Assembly (NCBI GenBank): GCA_035772785.1
Contig: JAOCPU010000057.1
Location: 124,001-188,000, forward strand
Direction: 5' to 3'
Length of the DNA stretch: 64,000 bases
Source of the DNA: Phlebiopsis flavidoalba
Lineage: Eukaryota > Basidiomycota > Agaricomycetes > Polyporales > Phanerochaetaceae
This document shows, one piece after another, positions 1 to 11,890 of this stretch. How positions within the stretch are numbered: the stretch's first letter is position 1; every line of letters begins with the position of its first letter. The position numbers and the translations under genes were made by a program. Under the pieces are notes generated by a model, which searched no databases, was not told the DNA's origin, and saw only the letters and a list, made by a program, of their open reading frames with translations.

Positions 1-334
1 CTGTCCACGCGAACCCCACAATAGTCCCTCATGCACCGTATGCCCGTTAGTCAGCACTGTTCTACATACAGGACAGAAGAAAGCGAGGTGACGTAGCACG
101 TACAGAAAAGGCAAAACACAAGGACATCACGGATTGAGTTTTGCGCCGACCCCCCACAGAGGGTCTGCAGCATATTGTGCGCCTCTTCGGCCGTCGACGA
201 GTTCGCCTCTACTCATTCTAAGGGTTGTTGTTTTTTTTTTGGTATAATTCATGAGAGGTTTCGAGGAATAGTTTAATAGTTGCAGGTGTCACTCAGCCAT
301 TTAACCTTTATTGCTCGTCACCATGAGACCGCAT
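1..334. other. no gene recognised
   Basis: This window-edge stretch shows no open frame that resembles a known protein. It contains a short T-run near 230-240. It ends where similarity to the inverted copy near 13.7 kb begins. Confidence 0.4.
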
Positions 335-2322
335 CGCTTGCATCCTGCATGATAGGAAGTAGCGCGCCGACAATGCGAATAAAGACTCGTGCACGGCGAC
401 CATGGATCTGTTTAGGGTCGCCCCCCCGATGAGAGGAAAGAATTGATTGGGTAAAGACCGTACCATCTCTTCTCCTACGCGTGCGCGTGGTGTGCTGGGA
501 AGGCCCGGTTGCCATCTAGGATACGTCGTGTTTTGTCCGTGTTGCTTGATATCGACAGTGGTGCGCTAGCAAAGGCCGATATCAACTTGATCATTGTACA
601 CCTGAGGTTCGCGGATCTATAGCGAGGTGGAAATTATATGGCGCACGAGTGATGGCATGAGCACATACTGTCAAAAGCGGATGTGCTATATTTCATTATG
701 ATTGTACCCCTTCTCTCGTCCCTCATACCGAGGAAAAAAAAGACCTGCTACGCCTGGTGCACTGGAGTCTATCATGTCATGCGGCACGCTTTAAACTGCC
801 TAATACTAAAAAGATGTGTCAATACCCGAGCAGATTCTCATAAGCCTTGCCGGAACGAATGGCTCTACTCAGCATTTTTTGTTGCCTTGTGGGTAAGCTG
901 TTAGCATCGCATTATTGCTCCCTAGAGCATCCGATGTATCTTGTCGCAAGTCGCCGATCACGCCGCAATTGAATGCCTTACATCAATGCGTAGTGTTCAC
1001 GCATCTGACAGAGTGCCACTGGAACTTTTCTCGGTTGGCAATGCGGCCCGCAGGGTGGGTGCACGGTATCGACTTCAAGAGCTGTGTCCTGGCCGGGTTG
1101 AATGTTCAGGAGACTTCGACATGCCTCGATATATGTGGGAAAATAATTCTCTCCAAGGACATCGCAACGCGCCACTTATTACTCATAAGGCGTTAAAGGC
1201 ATGCGCGCGAGGAACGAACTTTATGACTGTCACACGTGCTTGTCCCGCCTAGAAAAATTCCACATCGCTGTTATACGATTGGTTGGGGGGGGCACAAACT
1301 GACATGATCCAAGGCTGTCCCGAGTTAAAGGCAGTTGCGTTACGCAATACAGCTCATCGTTTCGCTTTTATAGTGTGGCGAGTGTACCTTGAAATGATAG
1401 CATGGCTCACATGGTTTGCAGCTGTTTCCACCTATTCCTGTAGCAAACTCAAGACGGAGACTCGTCATTCGAATTCCCAAGGCTTCTCAAGTATTACGGA
1501 TACAGAGATCTCTCGTAATGCCTCATTCAGGTTCAAGCTATCGAGCGCCCCTCACACTGAAAGGTGTAAACTGAGAGAGATGGTAAACGCAGCTGATTGA
1601 GCCCTGAGTCTCATGAAGGGGATTTATCGTGAGTTACTAATTTAGGCCATTTGCGAGTTATTCAAATTATGTAATCGATCGGGCGGGCGCTAGTCATCTT
1701 CGTGGCGTCGGTACCGGAGTTTGCGTTCGGGTTTCCCGGGTGGTTTTTACGTCGTACGCGAGGGTTTTATTTTTCGCGCAACACGCCAGTATGAAGCACA
1801 CACGCGCATGTTGTCTAGTGGCAATGAAACAGGAGGCTAAGCTCTCACTTGCGAAGGATTTCGACCTGAGCTGCGACTCAGGCATTAGCGGATTGGCCCG
1901 AGGGGATGTGCTCTGCTTTTTTTCAGGCATTTAGTTTCGTGCGTTCGCATCTCTCTTCATTTTCTCTCATGGTTCCGCTTTCCGCCTTTGCACATCTTCT
2001 CCCTACGACGCCCCGCAGCTGGAGTCTTCTGGCCTCCGCGTACGGTGCTCCCTGCCCACCGCCTCTTTGCTTAACCATCATTTCCTACGGAGACACTTCG
2101 GTCACTGTCCTTTCGTCTCGACTCTCCAATGTCGCTGGACCCGAGTCACTTATGGCGGACTCGAGACAGCGAGCTTTTCGAACTATACCCACCGGAAGAT
2201 TTCTGTAAAACATTCCACAGCTTTAAATCGATCTTGCTTCACCCGTGCTGACTGTAACGCGCTCAGTGCCAAACGACGCCCCCTCCCGCCGCCGAGAGCG
2301 CAGACGCGTCTTCGACATCCCC
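335..2322 (+). repeat. long inverted duplication, arm A
   Basis: This stretch matches the reverse complement of 11890-13715 with many small substitutions and indels. Alignable landmarks run in order: the block around 480-690, the block around 930-1100 that reads in related frames in both arms, the block around 1640-1740, and the first two exons of a phosphotransferase gene (2129-2322). The arm is therefore the 5' flank plus the 5' coding end of that gene. Coding similarity to the other arm stops inside exon 2, where arm B switches to P450 sequence. I estimated the boundaries by eye. Confidence 0.8.
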
Positions 2323-5300
2323 CATCTGGGAAAACGGGTTTTCATATTTAGTACTAAAATAGTCCTATTTATGCTATTTAGTAGCCGTAGTTGGAATAGA
2401 TGATGCCCATCGTCTCAAATGAGCAAGGTCCCCCGAAAATTGGCCCTATTTAATATCCATACTAATTTGGGCATATTTTACATCAGTATTAGCTCATGAA
2501 AATATGAATAAATTGTAAAACAAAACCAAGTATCGGTCCGCACAGGATTCTCCCAGTGTCAACCCACAAACCACGCAATTTGTTTCATACACATGTTTCA
2601 TTAGAACATAAGGACATAGTTACACAGTACATACATACTTCAGTCCACTAATTCCGATGCAAACATTGGAACTTACCATATCAGTGTTCATTAAGTTGTT
2701 GGAGGCAAGGGTGGTGAATCCAGGACCCAGGGTGATGTTCAAACCAATGTATGTGGGTTGCTTGAATGTTGGGAGTTGGGGGGGTTAGTGTCCCCGCTGC
2801 TGTAGGCTGATGAACATACACTGGGGCGATCAAAATGAGGTATTACTTACAGATCTCGCACCTATGCTAGTAGTCGCTCTGTCGGACAGCGTCGGATGCC
2901 ACTACATCGACACAGGGACACGGGATCTGAGAGAAAGAGTATCAGAGGATGGGTAAGGTGTTACTAAGGACAGTCCGCAAAGCGAAACTAGCCAACTGCA
3001 AGCCTCACGTGAGCTAAAATTCATCGCAGGGAACGATAAACAGCCTTTTGAAGGTGTAACTCCAGCCGCGTTGAGCTGCCCAGGTGCCGACTGCCTTAGC
3101 CTGTGGTGGACCACCATGAATTGTTTAGGGAGGTTAGCACTAGCGTCGCACAACGTAGGACGATGACGGTGTACCTGTGAACCCAATCAATACGCGTGGT
3201 GGTGTCCTCCCGCTCGAGGCTCGGCAGCCGCTCAAAAGGGGAGCTCAGGCATAGAGGCTGCAACTCCTGCCGACAGCGATGGATGTCCCTTGTGCATTGG
3301 CCTACTGAGTACATTTTGCTCAGTGACTTGGGCGTTGGTGCGCGGTTCGTTTGAACGACAAGTCTAGGCAAGCATCTGGCAGGAGAAGCTGGGTAAGCCG
3401 AAGGCTGTTGATGGCGGTAACAGAGAAGTTTCGAGGATCGCACTCGTCGTCTGCGACGCTGCTGATATACGTTCGCAGAGCGCCATGACGTCATACTACC
3501 AGTGTGATGCGCTCGCTAGTGACCATCAGCAACCGTGACCAGTAGTAGTTACGCTTTTGTCACGCTAGAGACTCCGACGAGCAAGGCAACCTCAGCCAAC
3601 GTCGGCGAGGGCTCTCGGGATGGGAACGAGTTGTCGATGTAGAAACTACTAGCACCCAGGTATGACCATGGCATCTATTAGTTCGTTTTGAGAACTTTTC
3701 CTGAAATATTAGAAAAGACTAGAATCAAATAGCAGTCGAATAGCAAAAATTTGGTACGGTAGCACTGTTAGGCCTATTTTAGTACTAATTAGGACAACCC
3801 GTTTTCCCAGATGCCGGCCTCTTCGAAATCATTGCCAAGACTTTCAACTGCAAGACCGAGAACATCGTCGGATTTCGAAAGCTCGGAGAGGGCGGCTTCA
3901 CCGCGTCTTTCTCGTCACCCTTGACACCGGCTTCCAGCTCGTCGCGCGCATCCCGTATCCCATCCTGGTTCCCAAGGGGTACGCTCTCGCGAGTGAGGTC
4001 GCCACCGGATGGACTTTCTTCGTTCCAAAGGGCTTCCTATTCCCAAGGTATATGCGTATTCGCTTACGCCACAAAACGAGGCCCAGACGAGAGTATACTC
4101 TGATGGAGTACGTCGAGGGCGCCGACTTGAGCGAGATATGGTTCGACCTCGGGAAGGATCAAATCGTTTCGCTCATGGATCAGCTCGCCAAATTTGAATC
4201 TGTTATGATGGTCCATCTCTTTCCCAGCTGGCGGGGGAGCATTTTATTATGCCAGAGACCTGAGGAACCTGACTGGAGACGGAGGCATCCCGCTCGAGGA
4301 GGGAACTGGGAGTATACCACTAGAGGAGGGATTCTGCATAGGGCCCTGACGTGTCTGTGCCTCTTTGGTACGGGCGAAGGGAACAACTGGACGTATTCCG
4401 AGGACCATGTACGCCACACCTGTTCTACCTCTTCTACTACACCCTCCTGACCAATCGACGGCTACAGACAAAGACGCCCAATCCGTGCTGGTCGCGGGAG
4501 CCAAGAAAGAGCTCGCCTACCTCGCCCGGTTCGGCGCACCGCGGGCGCCCTACGACCGCCTCAGAAGGGAGCACTACCAACTACGCGAAACAGCCCCCGT
4601 CGGACCACGCCTCGAACCTCCGCCGCTACCTCCTTCTCGCCCCGTCGCTCGTGCCCGCCGACGCCGCTCAAAATGCTTTCTGCATCCGCCAGCCCCGACC
4701 CTGACGGACAGCAACATCAACGTCTCGACCGGCCTGCAGATCCGCAGCATCCTGGACTGGCAGCACGCCGCCGTTCTCCCCGCTGTTCCTCCACGCCGGT
4801 ATGACCCGACGTCATCCAGAACGAGGCGGACGCGGTCTCGCGGAGTATGATCGAGCCCAGCTACCCGACGACTTCGACAATCTGCCAGCAGAAGAGCGAG
4901 AATGGCAGACCGAGCTCCTCCGGGCGCCGTCTTGTTCATTACCACTATATGATCAGCACAGCGACGTACAACCGGACGCACTTCAGGGGCTTCGTCTACC
5001 CGCTGAACGCCTCCGCCGCCGGATCTTCAATCATGCGACCTCCGCGTCGGAGGGCGAGACGATCAGGCTGCTGTACGCGCTGATCGACATGGTGTCCCGG
5101 CTGGGGGGACTTGCGGGGGACGACGCGCCGTGTCCGGTCGCGTTCACGGAGGAGGAGGTCGCGGCGGCGGAGACGCTGTATCGCGCGCTGGCGAAGGCGG
5201 ATGTGAGTAAGAAGAGGCTGATGGACGGTATTGGATATGGAGGGGAGACGTGGGTGCCTGCTGCGAACTACGAGGACGCTATGGCGCTCGGGCGGGAGCT

Positions 5301-5400
5301 GAAGCGGAGGACGTTGGAGGCGTGTGATGAGGATGAGGAGGAGATCACGGAGGAGGAACGCGCTGTGATTGAGGCGAATTGGCCTTTGAATGATGTGTGA
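2129..5400 (+). pseudogene. fungal phosphotransferase (APH-like kinase fold), split by an insertion
   Basis: This belongs to the fungal family of aminoglycoside-phosphotransferase-like kinases; the physiological substrate is not known. The start is ATG at 2129. Exon 1 runs to about 2204, and exon 2 from 2267 carries RRRVFDIP. The reading continues after the inserted element at 3814 with GLFEIIAKTFN. Family landmarks follow: VGFRKLGEGGF (glycine-rich region), LVARIPYP, ASEVATMDFLRSKGLPIP, EYVEGADLSEIWFDL, then SILDWQHAAVLP (metal-binding region). The C-terminal tail ends in IEANWPLNDV with TGA at 5398-5400. The catalytic HPDL-type motif near 4690 is not readable in a single frame. At least six one-base shifts are needed. 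The 1.49 kb insertion falls exactly within the coding sequence, so the gene is probably dead even if some shifts are assembly errors. It converges with the F-box gene 88 bp away. Confidence 0.85.
2323..3813. mobile_element. non-autonomous TIR transposon in the phosphotransferase gene
   Basis: The ends are long terminal inverted repeats of about 40 bp. The left end (2323-2362) starts CATCTGGGAAAACGGGTT and includes TTAGTACTAAAATAG. The right end (3774-3813) is its near-perfect reverse complement. AT-rich subterminal blocks with GACTATTT/AATAGC-type repeats lie inside both ends. Removing the element together with two bases (CC) restores the phosphotransferase reading ...VFDIPGLFEI..., which fixes both boundaries; any target-site duplication is at most about 2 bp. 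The interior has minus-strand frames around 2900-3490, but none resembles a transposase. I read it as a deletion derivative or MITE-like element mobilised in trans. The superfamily is not determinable by eye. Confidence 0.85.
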
Positions 5401-5488
5401 GCGAGCAGGAGTTGGAGGAGTACAAGTGAGGAATTGATCTGTCTACTTATTCTCCGATTTTGTGATCTACTGTCTGCTATTGAAGTCA

Positions 5489-7042
5489 TCACCGCTCAGG
5501 ATCGTGCACAAAGTTTGCGAAAACCTCCTGTTTGATGCTAAATCGACTCATGCTTGTTAGGATATCTTCACAACATCTTGGAAGTACCCATCCACCCAAC
5601 CTCGACCGCCTCAAGATCCCCCTCTTATACGTCCGCGGCAAAACACGCTTGACCATGTCCTCCCATTCCTTAATATCCGCCTCGCTCGCCCCACCACTGT
5701 AGAACTCATCCGACACTACATCAGTGTCCACGTCCAGTCTTCGCCGAGAGGCTTCTTGCCGTCGCACCCAGTCGACACGCCGTCTTTCACAACAGGTAAT
5801 GTGACGCGGGTCAAAGAAGACGTATCTCGCGTACCTCCACTGTCTCTGTTTGCAGCACCGCGTCGAGCGCGGCCCAGTCCTCGGGCGTCGGCTCAACGCA
5901 GGTGGGGACGTGCCGCACGAGGTGATGTTTCAGCGGCTCGCACTTTGCCCTGATCTTGCCGAGGAGCGCGGCGAGCTGCTTGACTGTGCGGCTGTGGTAC
6001 GGTGCAGGATGAGGTTCAGAAACTCGAGCTGCGAGCACTGGCGCGAGCGGGCCGTACACTGTGCTTGATGTCAGCGCGCATATAGCCCAGGAAGAAGACA
6101 ACCCACGCGGCGTCGGGTCCACATCCACCGCCCACGACAGCCCACACATCAAACACATAGCTCGCCGCCGCGCGGAGCAGCGCCCCCACGGCCTCCACCA
6201 TCCGCGCATCGACAACACATCGCGCCCCGTGAGACTCGCAAACTCGAGCTCCCGCACCACCCCCGCGCGCACAACCCACTCGAGGAAACCACGCGACCCA
6301 CCCGCCCCGCACGCCCCGCCCGTCGACCGTCAGCAGCAGCTCCGCGAGGCGCGTCCTGCACTGCGCAACACGCGCGGGCACGGGCGCGGGGCCCTCGCGA
6401 AGTGCGGCCACTCGAGCGAGAGCTCGCGCAGAGGGAAGCCGGGCAGCGCGGCGACCCGCGCGCCGGAGGTCCTGCGGCGCGGGGAGCGCCACGCCGCGGA
6501 GGTGGGCAGCAGCGTGGCGCAGCGCGGACAGGCGGGCGAGCGCGGGCTTGTGCGCCGGGCGCGAGGAAGAGCGGGGCGGCGGCGATGTGCAGGCGCGTGA
6601 GCGCGGGCAGCGCAGCGGGCGCGTGGAAGGGCAGCGCGTGTGCAGGGTGGTTGGGGTGGAGGTGTCGCCGTGGACGGAGAGCGCGCGGACAGTGGGCGCG
6701 CAGGTGCGGTGCGTGTCGAGGAGGGTGTAACAGCGCGGGGAGGGTGTGGGACGCGGTGGGGGAGGCGGAGCAGGCGCCGAGGAAGCGGAAGAGGTAGCGT
6801 TGGGCGCGGGGGACCCAGGCGCGGCAGGTGAGCGCAAACAGGCTTGGAGGGTGGCGAAGATGTCTTCGGCCCAGATGCTTGGGTGGATGGGGTCCCAGTT
6901 TTGAGTCGCGACAAAGTCGATGATGCGTTCGTATACTTCGATTGGGAAGACGGATTCCTGTTTGGCGTCGAGCCTTGATGGACGAACGGGGAGGGCGTGA
7001 GGCGGACGAGGGGGGGACGTGGGGATATGACGCTGGGTGCAA
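5489..7042 (-). CDS. F-box domain protein
   Basis: A basidiomycete-type F-box sits near the N-terminus: FPIEVYERIIDFVATQNWD, then a hydrophobic stretch and LTCRAWVPRAQRYLFR (about 6960-6790 on the minus strand). Leucine- and alanine-rich repeat-like sequence follows, for example VRALSVHGDTSTPTTLHTLP and LSLEWPHF. F-box proteins of this type normally recruit substrates to SCF ubiquitin ligases; the substrate here is unknown. Several frames must be joined (around 6830, 6700, 6450, 6280 and 5890). The GC content is very high and the shifts fall in C/G runs. The C-terminal frame ends FVHDPER with TGA at 5489-5491. The exact start is uncertain; I used an ATG at 7042 shortly upstream of the F-box. 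Confidence 0.7.
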
Positions 7043-7693
7043 AGCGTATCCGTGTCTGTTTTATCATGAAGTTCAGTATATTTCGTTCTGCGGTGACAAA
7101 GACGAGACTCGCCATCTCCAGTAGTATGGTCGTGTGACTGCCGCGATGTGATGCAATTGTCGCTTTCTCTGCCAACTATTAGTGAGATACTTATCTTGAG
7201 CAACGCTAAATTTGAGCAGAAGGTTATAAAATACTGAATACAATTCAACCCAATCCTACACACCAAGAGTGACAGGCAACAACGGTGTAGTCGGGAACAA
7301 AAGACACGCATACACAGCGTTAATCTTGGCGCGAATCGCAGCCGAAAGCGCCTCAGCCTGGCTAAGAGGATATGAACCATATACGGTGCCCGACATTCAT
7401 GTACAGCATAGTACATTCACACATTTCCCAGTATCGGCGTCGAAGCGAGCAAACGCTGGCGGTAATCTTGCCTCCTGCCTGCTGGCTCTGCTCTGCCCCA
7501 GCTCTGCTAGCTACTACGTAGGGCGCAACGAGCGCTCACTGCCACATCCATCCACAATCGCACAAAACAGACACCCGAGCTGAAAGCGCGACGCCAAACT
7601 ACATAGTACCCCCCGACAAAAGACGCCCGCGCCCGACGTGGCAAATGGTGACGAGCCTTTGTGGCGTTCGCGTGGCGCGACCCGCCCGCTTTT

Positions 7694-7745
7694 ATCAGAT
7701 AATCGCTCCTCAGGAGGCCCACTACGAGTTATCTGATAATGATAG
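7694..7745 (+). promoter_or_regulatory. paired GATA-factor sites, distal cluster
   Basis: ATCAGATAA lies at 7694-7702. TTATCTGATAA lies at 7729-7739, followed at once by TGATAG. Both long motifs fit ATCWGATAA, the extended consensus reported for the fungal iron-responsive GATA repressors (SreA/Urbs1/Fep1 class). Confidence 0.6.
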
Positions 7746-8622
7746 CGGCGTGAGACAAGTGGTAAGTCGCTCCTGTCGCGATCAGCGGAACGACGATACG
7801 GAAGGAGCGCATCGTGGGCTTCGAGAACAAACTTGATGATGTTTCTTGATGAATATTGGTGGTAATGTCGTGGCGACAGTGGACCCTGTGGGGTTCCACG
7901 AGCTAGAAGGTGGAAACCCCAAGAGTTCATTTTGGCAAAAGACCCACGAGCCGCGAGCTAGGTCTGGCGGGCAAAATTGCAAAGTTTGCGCCTTTGACCC
8001 CAACGCAAGTTCGAGAAACTCTTCCTCCGGACCCGTCAAAAACATCTGAGGCCGTGCGCTCTGTCAGCCTCACCAATCCCCCCGGCGTAAGCAAGGTACG
8101 CACGCGCGCCTTGGCGGGCGCAGCAGACCTCGACCGCACACGCACGCGAGACTCGCGAGACCCACCGCCCGGACACGCACGCTCCGAGCGCAATTTTCCT
8201 TTTCCTTTTCCTTCCGCCTTGCAGGGGCCGCTCGCGCGATCGGCCAAGCGTGGCGGGAGCGGTCCGCGGTGCGCCCCGCGCGATCGAGGCGTGGTGGCGC
8301 TGCGGGCGTGAAGGGTGCAGCCGTGCGAGGCACCGCGCAGGTCTCAGGAACGGTGACGGAAGGTGCGACCTGATGCTCTGGTGCAGGAGCACGAGCCCGT
8401 GCGGATGGCGACTTGTTTCACTTTTCGGTCGTGCCACCCGATGTTCGGAGCTGTGGCGATGATGGACGCAGCAAAGGCTTTTCAACGTGGGCTTTTACCT
8501 GCTGTGACTTCAGCATTTCTTCGAGCGAGCGCGTCTGGTCGCAGAGTTGCACCGGCTCCGGATGTCGTGCCAAGGACGGAAGGAAAGAGAAAAGGCGTCG
8601 GCGCTTGCGGGACCGGGAAAAA

Positions 8623-8680
8623 TTATCTGATAATGGACGGGAGCGACGCGATCTCGGATGCAGGCGCTGGTATCAGATAA
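8623..8680 (+). promoter_or_regulatory. paired GATA-factor sites, proximal cluster
   Basis: TTATCTGATAA lies at 8623-8633 and ATCAGATAA at 8672-8680, about 180-230 bp before the transporter ATG. They are the same two motif variants as in the distal cluster but in the opposite order. This spacing from an iron-siderophore importer fits operator sites for iron repression. Confidence 0.7.
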
Positions 8681-8855
8681 GATGTGGTGCATGGACTGAT
8701 CTCCCACCGCTGCAGCACGCGGTCCATCTCTTCTTCCCCAGACGGCCCTTGGCAGACAAGTCCACTCGCTTTTTTTCTTTGACAAATGTTTCGACAGCAT
8801 ATAAGCATGCCATCAGCTACCCGCTTTTTTGTTCTCCTTCATCCCCGCGACGACC

Positions 8856-11204
8856 ATGGCTTCGTTGACCAAGAAGGACAGCTCCTCCTCCAAGAGCGAC
8901 GCGCCGCAGTGGGAAGAGTCCCAGACCTCGCGGAACGATGTCGAGGAGGCTCAGGTCGGTGTCAAGGTCGTAGAGGCGGCTGAAAAGGTCTATGGAGAGA
9001 TACTCGAAGTGGTTCCTCTTCATCGGGTGCGTGCGCCGTCGCAGCATTCGAAGTATCTTCTGACCTCTGCATATAGCCTCGCTCTGGCATCGTACATCTA
9101 CTCGCTAGATGGAACATATACACCACATACACCTACCTCGCCTAACGCGACCTCGTCGTTCAGCGAGCACAGTCTCATCTCGTCCATCCAGGTCGCCCAG
9201 TCCATCATCAGTAAGCGTTCATTTGGGTTATCACGCGATACATGCTTCTAACAGTCTTTGACAGTTGCATGTGGAAAGCCCGTCATGGCTAAGCTTGCCG
9301 ACACAACCTCCAGAGGACAGGCTTACGTCGCAGTCCGTGAGTATTAATCCCATTCAGTACCGTTTAGCTTGGATGTTCACCGGAGCGCTCCAGTCCTTTT
9401 CTACGTGATTGGTTACATTGTCATCGCGTCCGCGCACAGTATTGGCGCCATTTTGCCGCCGGTATCATTCTGTATGCTGTGTGAGTCCCGTACATCTAAC
9501 TTTGAGGCGCATATATGCGATGACCTATCATTGCTTTTTTCAGCGGCTACACGTGAGTTTGAAACGCGTTCTGCTACTAACCTGATGCTAATGCACCATA
9601 TAGAAGGGCTGCAGCTCCTGACGCAGATCATCATTGCGGACATCACCGTCCTCAAGTGCGTGGTCTCGTCTCCGCGCTCACTTCCACGCCGTTCATCATC
9701 ATACGCCTTCGTGGGAGCCAACTCTCCTCCGCCGTGCTCAAGCACTCGAACTGGCGATGGGGCTGTGAGTATCTATGGCCTCTTTCACCTTGCCCAGCTC
9801 ACGCCCGTGCAGACGGCATGTTTGCCATCCTCATCCCCGCGTCGCTGGCCCCGCTCATCATCACGCTATACTGGGCTGAGAACAAGGCCAGAAAGCTCGG
9901 TCTTGGCGCCAAGACGACCGAGTTTACAGGTCAGAGACTATTGGACAGCGTGTATGGCACTTTATCGTGCAGCTCGACCTCATCGGTCTCGTCTTGCTCG
10001 GTACTTCGGTCGCCCTGATCTCCTCCTCCCGCTCACGGCTTAGCAAGACCGCGCGCAGCGGCTGGGGAGAATCGTACGTATTTCACGACCCAATTACAAG
10101 CCTGCTCGCTCACATTTCCTTTCAGCCTCGATCATTGCAATGCTCGTCGTCGGCCTCGTGCTGCTAGTCGTGTTCATCATCTACGACGTGCGCTTCGCCG
10201 CGCGCCCCATCATGCCCGCCCGCTTCCTGCGCAACCGCTCCTTCGTCGGCGCCGCGTGGATCGGCTTCTTCGACTTTGTCTCCTTCTACCTCACCACACG
10301 TACCTCTACTCCTTCAGGTCCTCGTCGTCAAGCCCTGGCCGCTCGTGCACGTCACCTACTTCACGTCCACGCAGACCGTCGCGCTCACCGTCCTTCGGCA
10401 TCCTCGGCCGGCGCGCTCATGCGCCTCACGCGCCGCTACAAGTGGCTCCTCTTCGCCGGCCTCCTCGTCCGCCTCCTCGGCGCGGGCCTCATGATCCACT
10501 CCCGCGGCGCCAACGCGTCCGACGCCGAGATCGTCTGGACGCAGCTCCTCCAGGGCTTCGGCGGCGGCTTCGCCGCCGTCGCGTCCCAGGTCGGCGCGCA
10601 GGCGTCCGTCCCGCACGCGGACGTCGCCGTCGTCACCGCCGTCGTCCTCCTCTGGACCGAGATCGGCGGGTCCGTGGGCCAGGCCATCGGTGCGTCCCCC
10701 TCCCCCTAGTCCCCCCTCTCCCTCCCTTACTAACACACCCCCAGCCGGCGCGGTGTGGACAAACACGATGCCGGACCGCCTCGCCGCGCACCTCCCCGCA
10801 GCTCAACGCGACGGAGCGCGCGACGCTCTTCGGGAGCATCACGAGCGTGACGGCGTACCCGCGCGGCGACCCCGTGCGCGAGGGCGCGATCGCGGCGTAC
10901 GACGACGTGATGAAGACGCTCACGATCGCCGCGACCGCGCTCGCGGTGCTGCCCGTGCTCTTTTGCGCTCCTCATGCCCGACTACTATCTCGGCGACCGC
11001 CAGAACGCGGTCGACGAGACGGGCCTGACGGGCGAGCGCGTGCCGGAGGAGGGTGAGACGCGCTCGTTGAGTGGTGTTGTTGTTAAAAGTATGGTTTGGG
11101 TGTATATGGGGGTGGTTTTTTGTTGTACGTGTAGTTTGGGTTTAATATGTATGCTCCTTTGTTCGTCCATAAGAACGACGAGACTTAGCAACTCTCATAT
11201 CTGA
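8856..11204 (+). CDS. siderophore iron transporter (MFS, Sit1/Mir family)
   Basis: This is a 14-helix major-facilitator importer of ferric siderophores. The start is ATG at 8856 (MASLTKKDSSSSK, hydrophilic N-tail). Family landmarks follow in order: YSKWFLFIG, ASYIYSLDGTYT, SSIQVAQSII, GKPVMAKLADTTSRGQAYV, FYVIGYIVIASAHSIGAI, GLQLLTQIIIADITVLKWRG, SSAVLKHSNWRWGYGMF, RFLRNRSFVGAAWIGFFDF, VWTQLLQGFGGGFAAVASQ, TEIGGSVGQAIG and MPDYYLGDRQNAVDE. Introns are short, including a 9-nt microexon at 9544-9552. One-base shifts occur near 8995 (extra base), 9455, 9605, 10800 and 10960 (TTTT for TTT). Upstream ATCWGATAA pairs suggest iron repression. The very end is uncertain because the frame runs on through a low-complexity tail. 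Confidence 0.88.
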
Positions 11205-11425
11205 CTCGGGGTTTTATGCTCTGGGTGTATGTCTTTCGGGTGCTGCCTGGGTGAAATGCTCGCTGACTCGGGGGCTTCTCGTAATCGCAGTCTATTCCAG
11301 TGGTAGTGCAATCATACTGATGATCGCCTCATTTTCCGTTCCCTGGACAGAATCGGAACGCATCTCCACAACAACCAACCCACGTCAGAACTCGGCAAGA
11401 TATACCTACGGCGATCTGAGGTCCC
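11205..11425. other. intergenic, nothing recognised
   Basis: This short gap separates the transporter from the P450 remnant, which lies tail to tail with it. I see no supported feature. Confidence 0.4.
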
Positions 11426-11890
11426 ATGGATCATTGTAAGCTCCAGAGCTTCCTTGAACCTGTCCATGGGCGATCCTCAGAACGGCAACAGAACGCGGAG
11501 CGGCAGCGTCTTGGGTTCCCTGGAGATACGCAGCGGTAGGTTCGACACGATTCTGCGCAGAGCAGTGAAATTGACATACACGTTGACCACATCGCGCCAA
11601 TGCAGGAACCCGAACGGGTTCTCTGCGGTGACATCCGCGTGCTGCGTGCCATCACCTGTGACCTCGAATGTCCAGATGATGTAGGCCACGGCGATCCAGA
11701 TTGAGTCGACTGCGAGTCGTTTGCCCGGGACATACGCGACGTCCAATGCTGCGACTCTGTCAGCAGTGCATTCGATATGGAAGGGCTAGATACACTTACC
11801 CGAAACTCCAGATACCGTCAAAGAATGAAGCGTCCTTAGGAAACCCTTCCGTCTTCCGTTGCTTTGTAAAACCTGAGCGGGTCGAACACG
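11426..11890 (-). pseudogene. cytochrome P450, C-terminal remnant
   Basis: This carries the heme-binding end of a basidiomycete P450. Reading on the minus strand: FDPLRFYKATEDG, then a shift, then DASFFDGIWSFG, an intron (GTAAGTG...CAG), and GRRVCPG. A one-base shift follows, then KRLAVDSIWIAVAYIIWTFEV, which is the helix after the heme loop. The cysteine of CPG is the heme ligand. Only about the last 150 residues exist. The upstream side does not continue into P450 sequence but into the 5' exon of the phosphotransferase copy, so this is a truncated fragment at a rearrangement junction. Confidence 0.8.

Larger units (their letters stand above)
7043..8855 (+). promoter_or_regulatory. long upstream region of the siderophore transporter
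   Basis: This 1.8 kb gap separates the divergent F-box and siderophore-transporter genes. I recognise no protein in it. Several overlapping GC-rich frames (8070-8485) look non-coding. It holds two clusters of ATCWGATAA motifs (about 7694-7745 and 8623-8680) and a TATA-like ATATAAG at 8799-8805, about 50 bp before the transporter ATG. Confidence 0.55.

Noticed and set aside
2902..3494. Minus-strand open frames inside the TIR element as a possible transposase
   Set aside because: Low-complexity Arg/Ser-rich reading with no DDE-type spacing or known domain; the frames overlap each other.
6061..6831. Several plus-strand Arg/Ala-rich open frames
   Set aside because: They are antisense shadows of the GC-rich F-box gene on the minus strand.
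8036..8485. 149-codon minus-strand frame upstream of the transporter
   Set aside because: Basic low-complexity composition, no start context or family, and it lies in the GC-rich promoter; its mirror frames are just as open.
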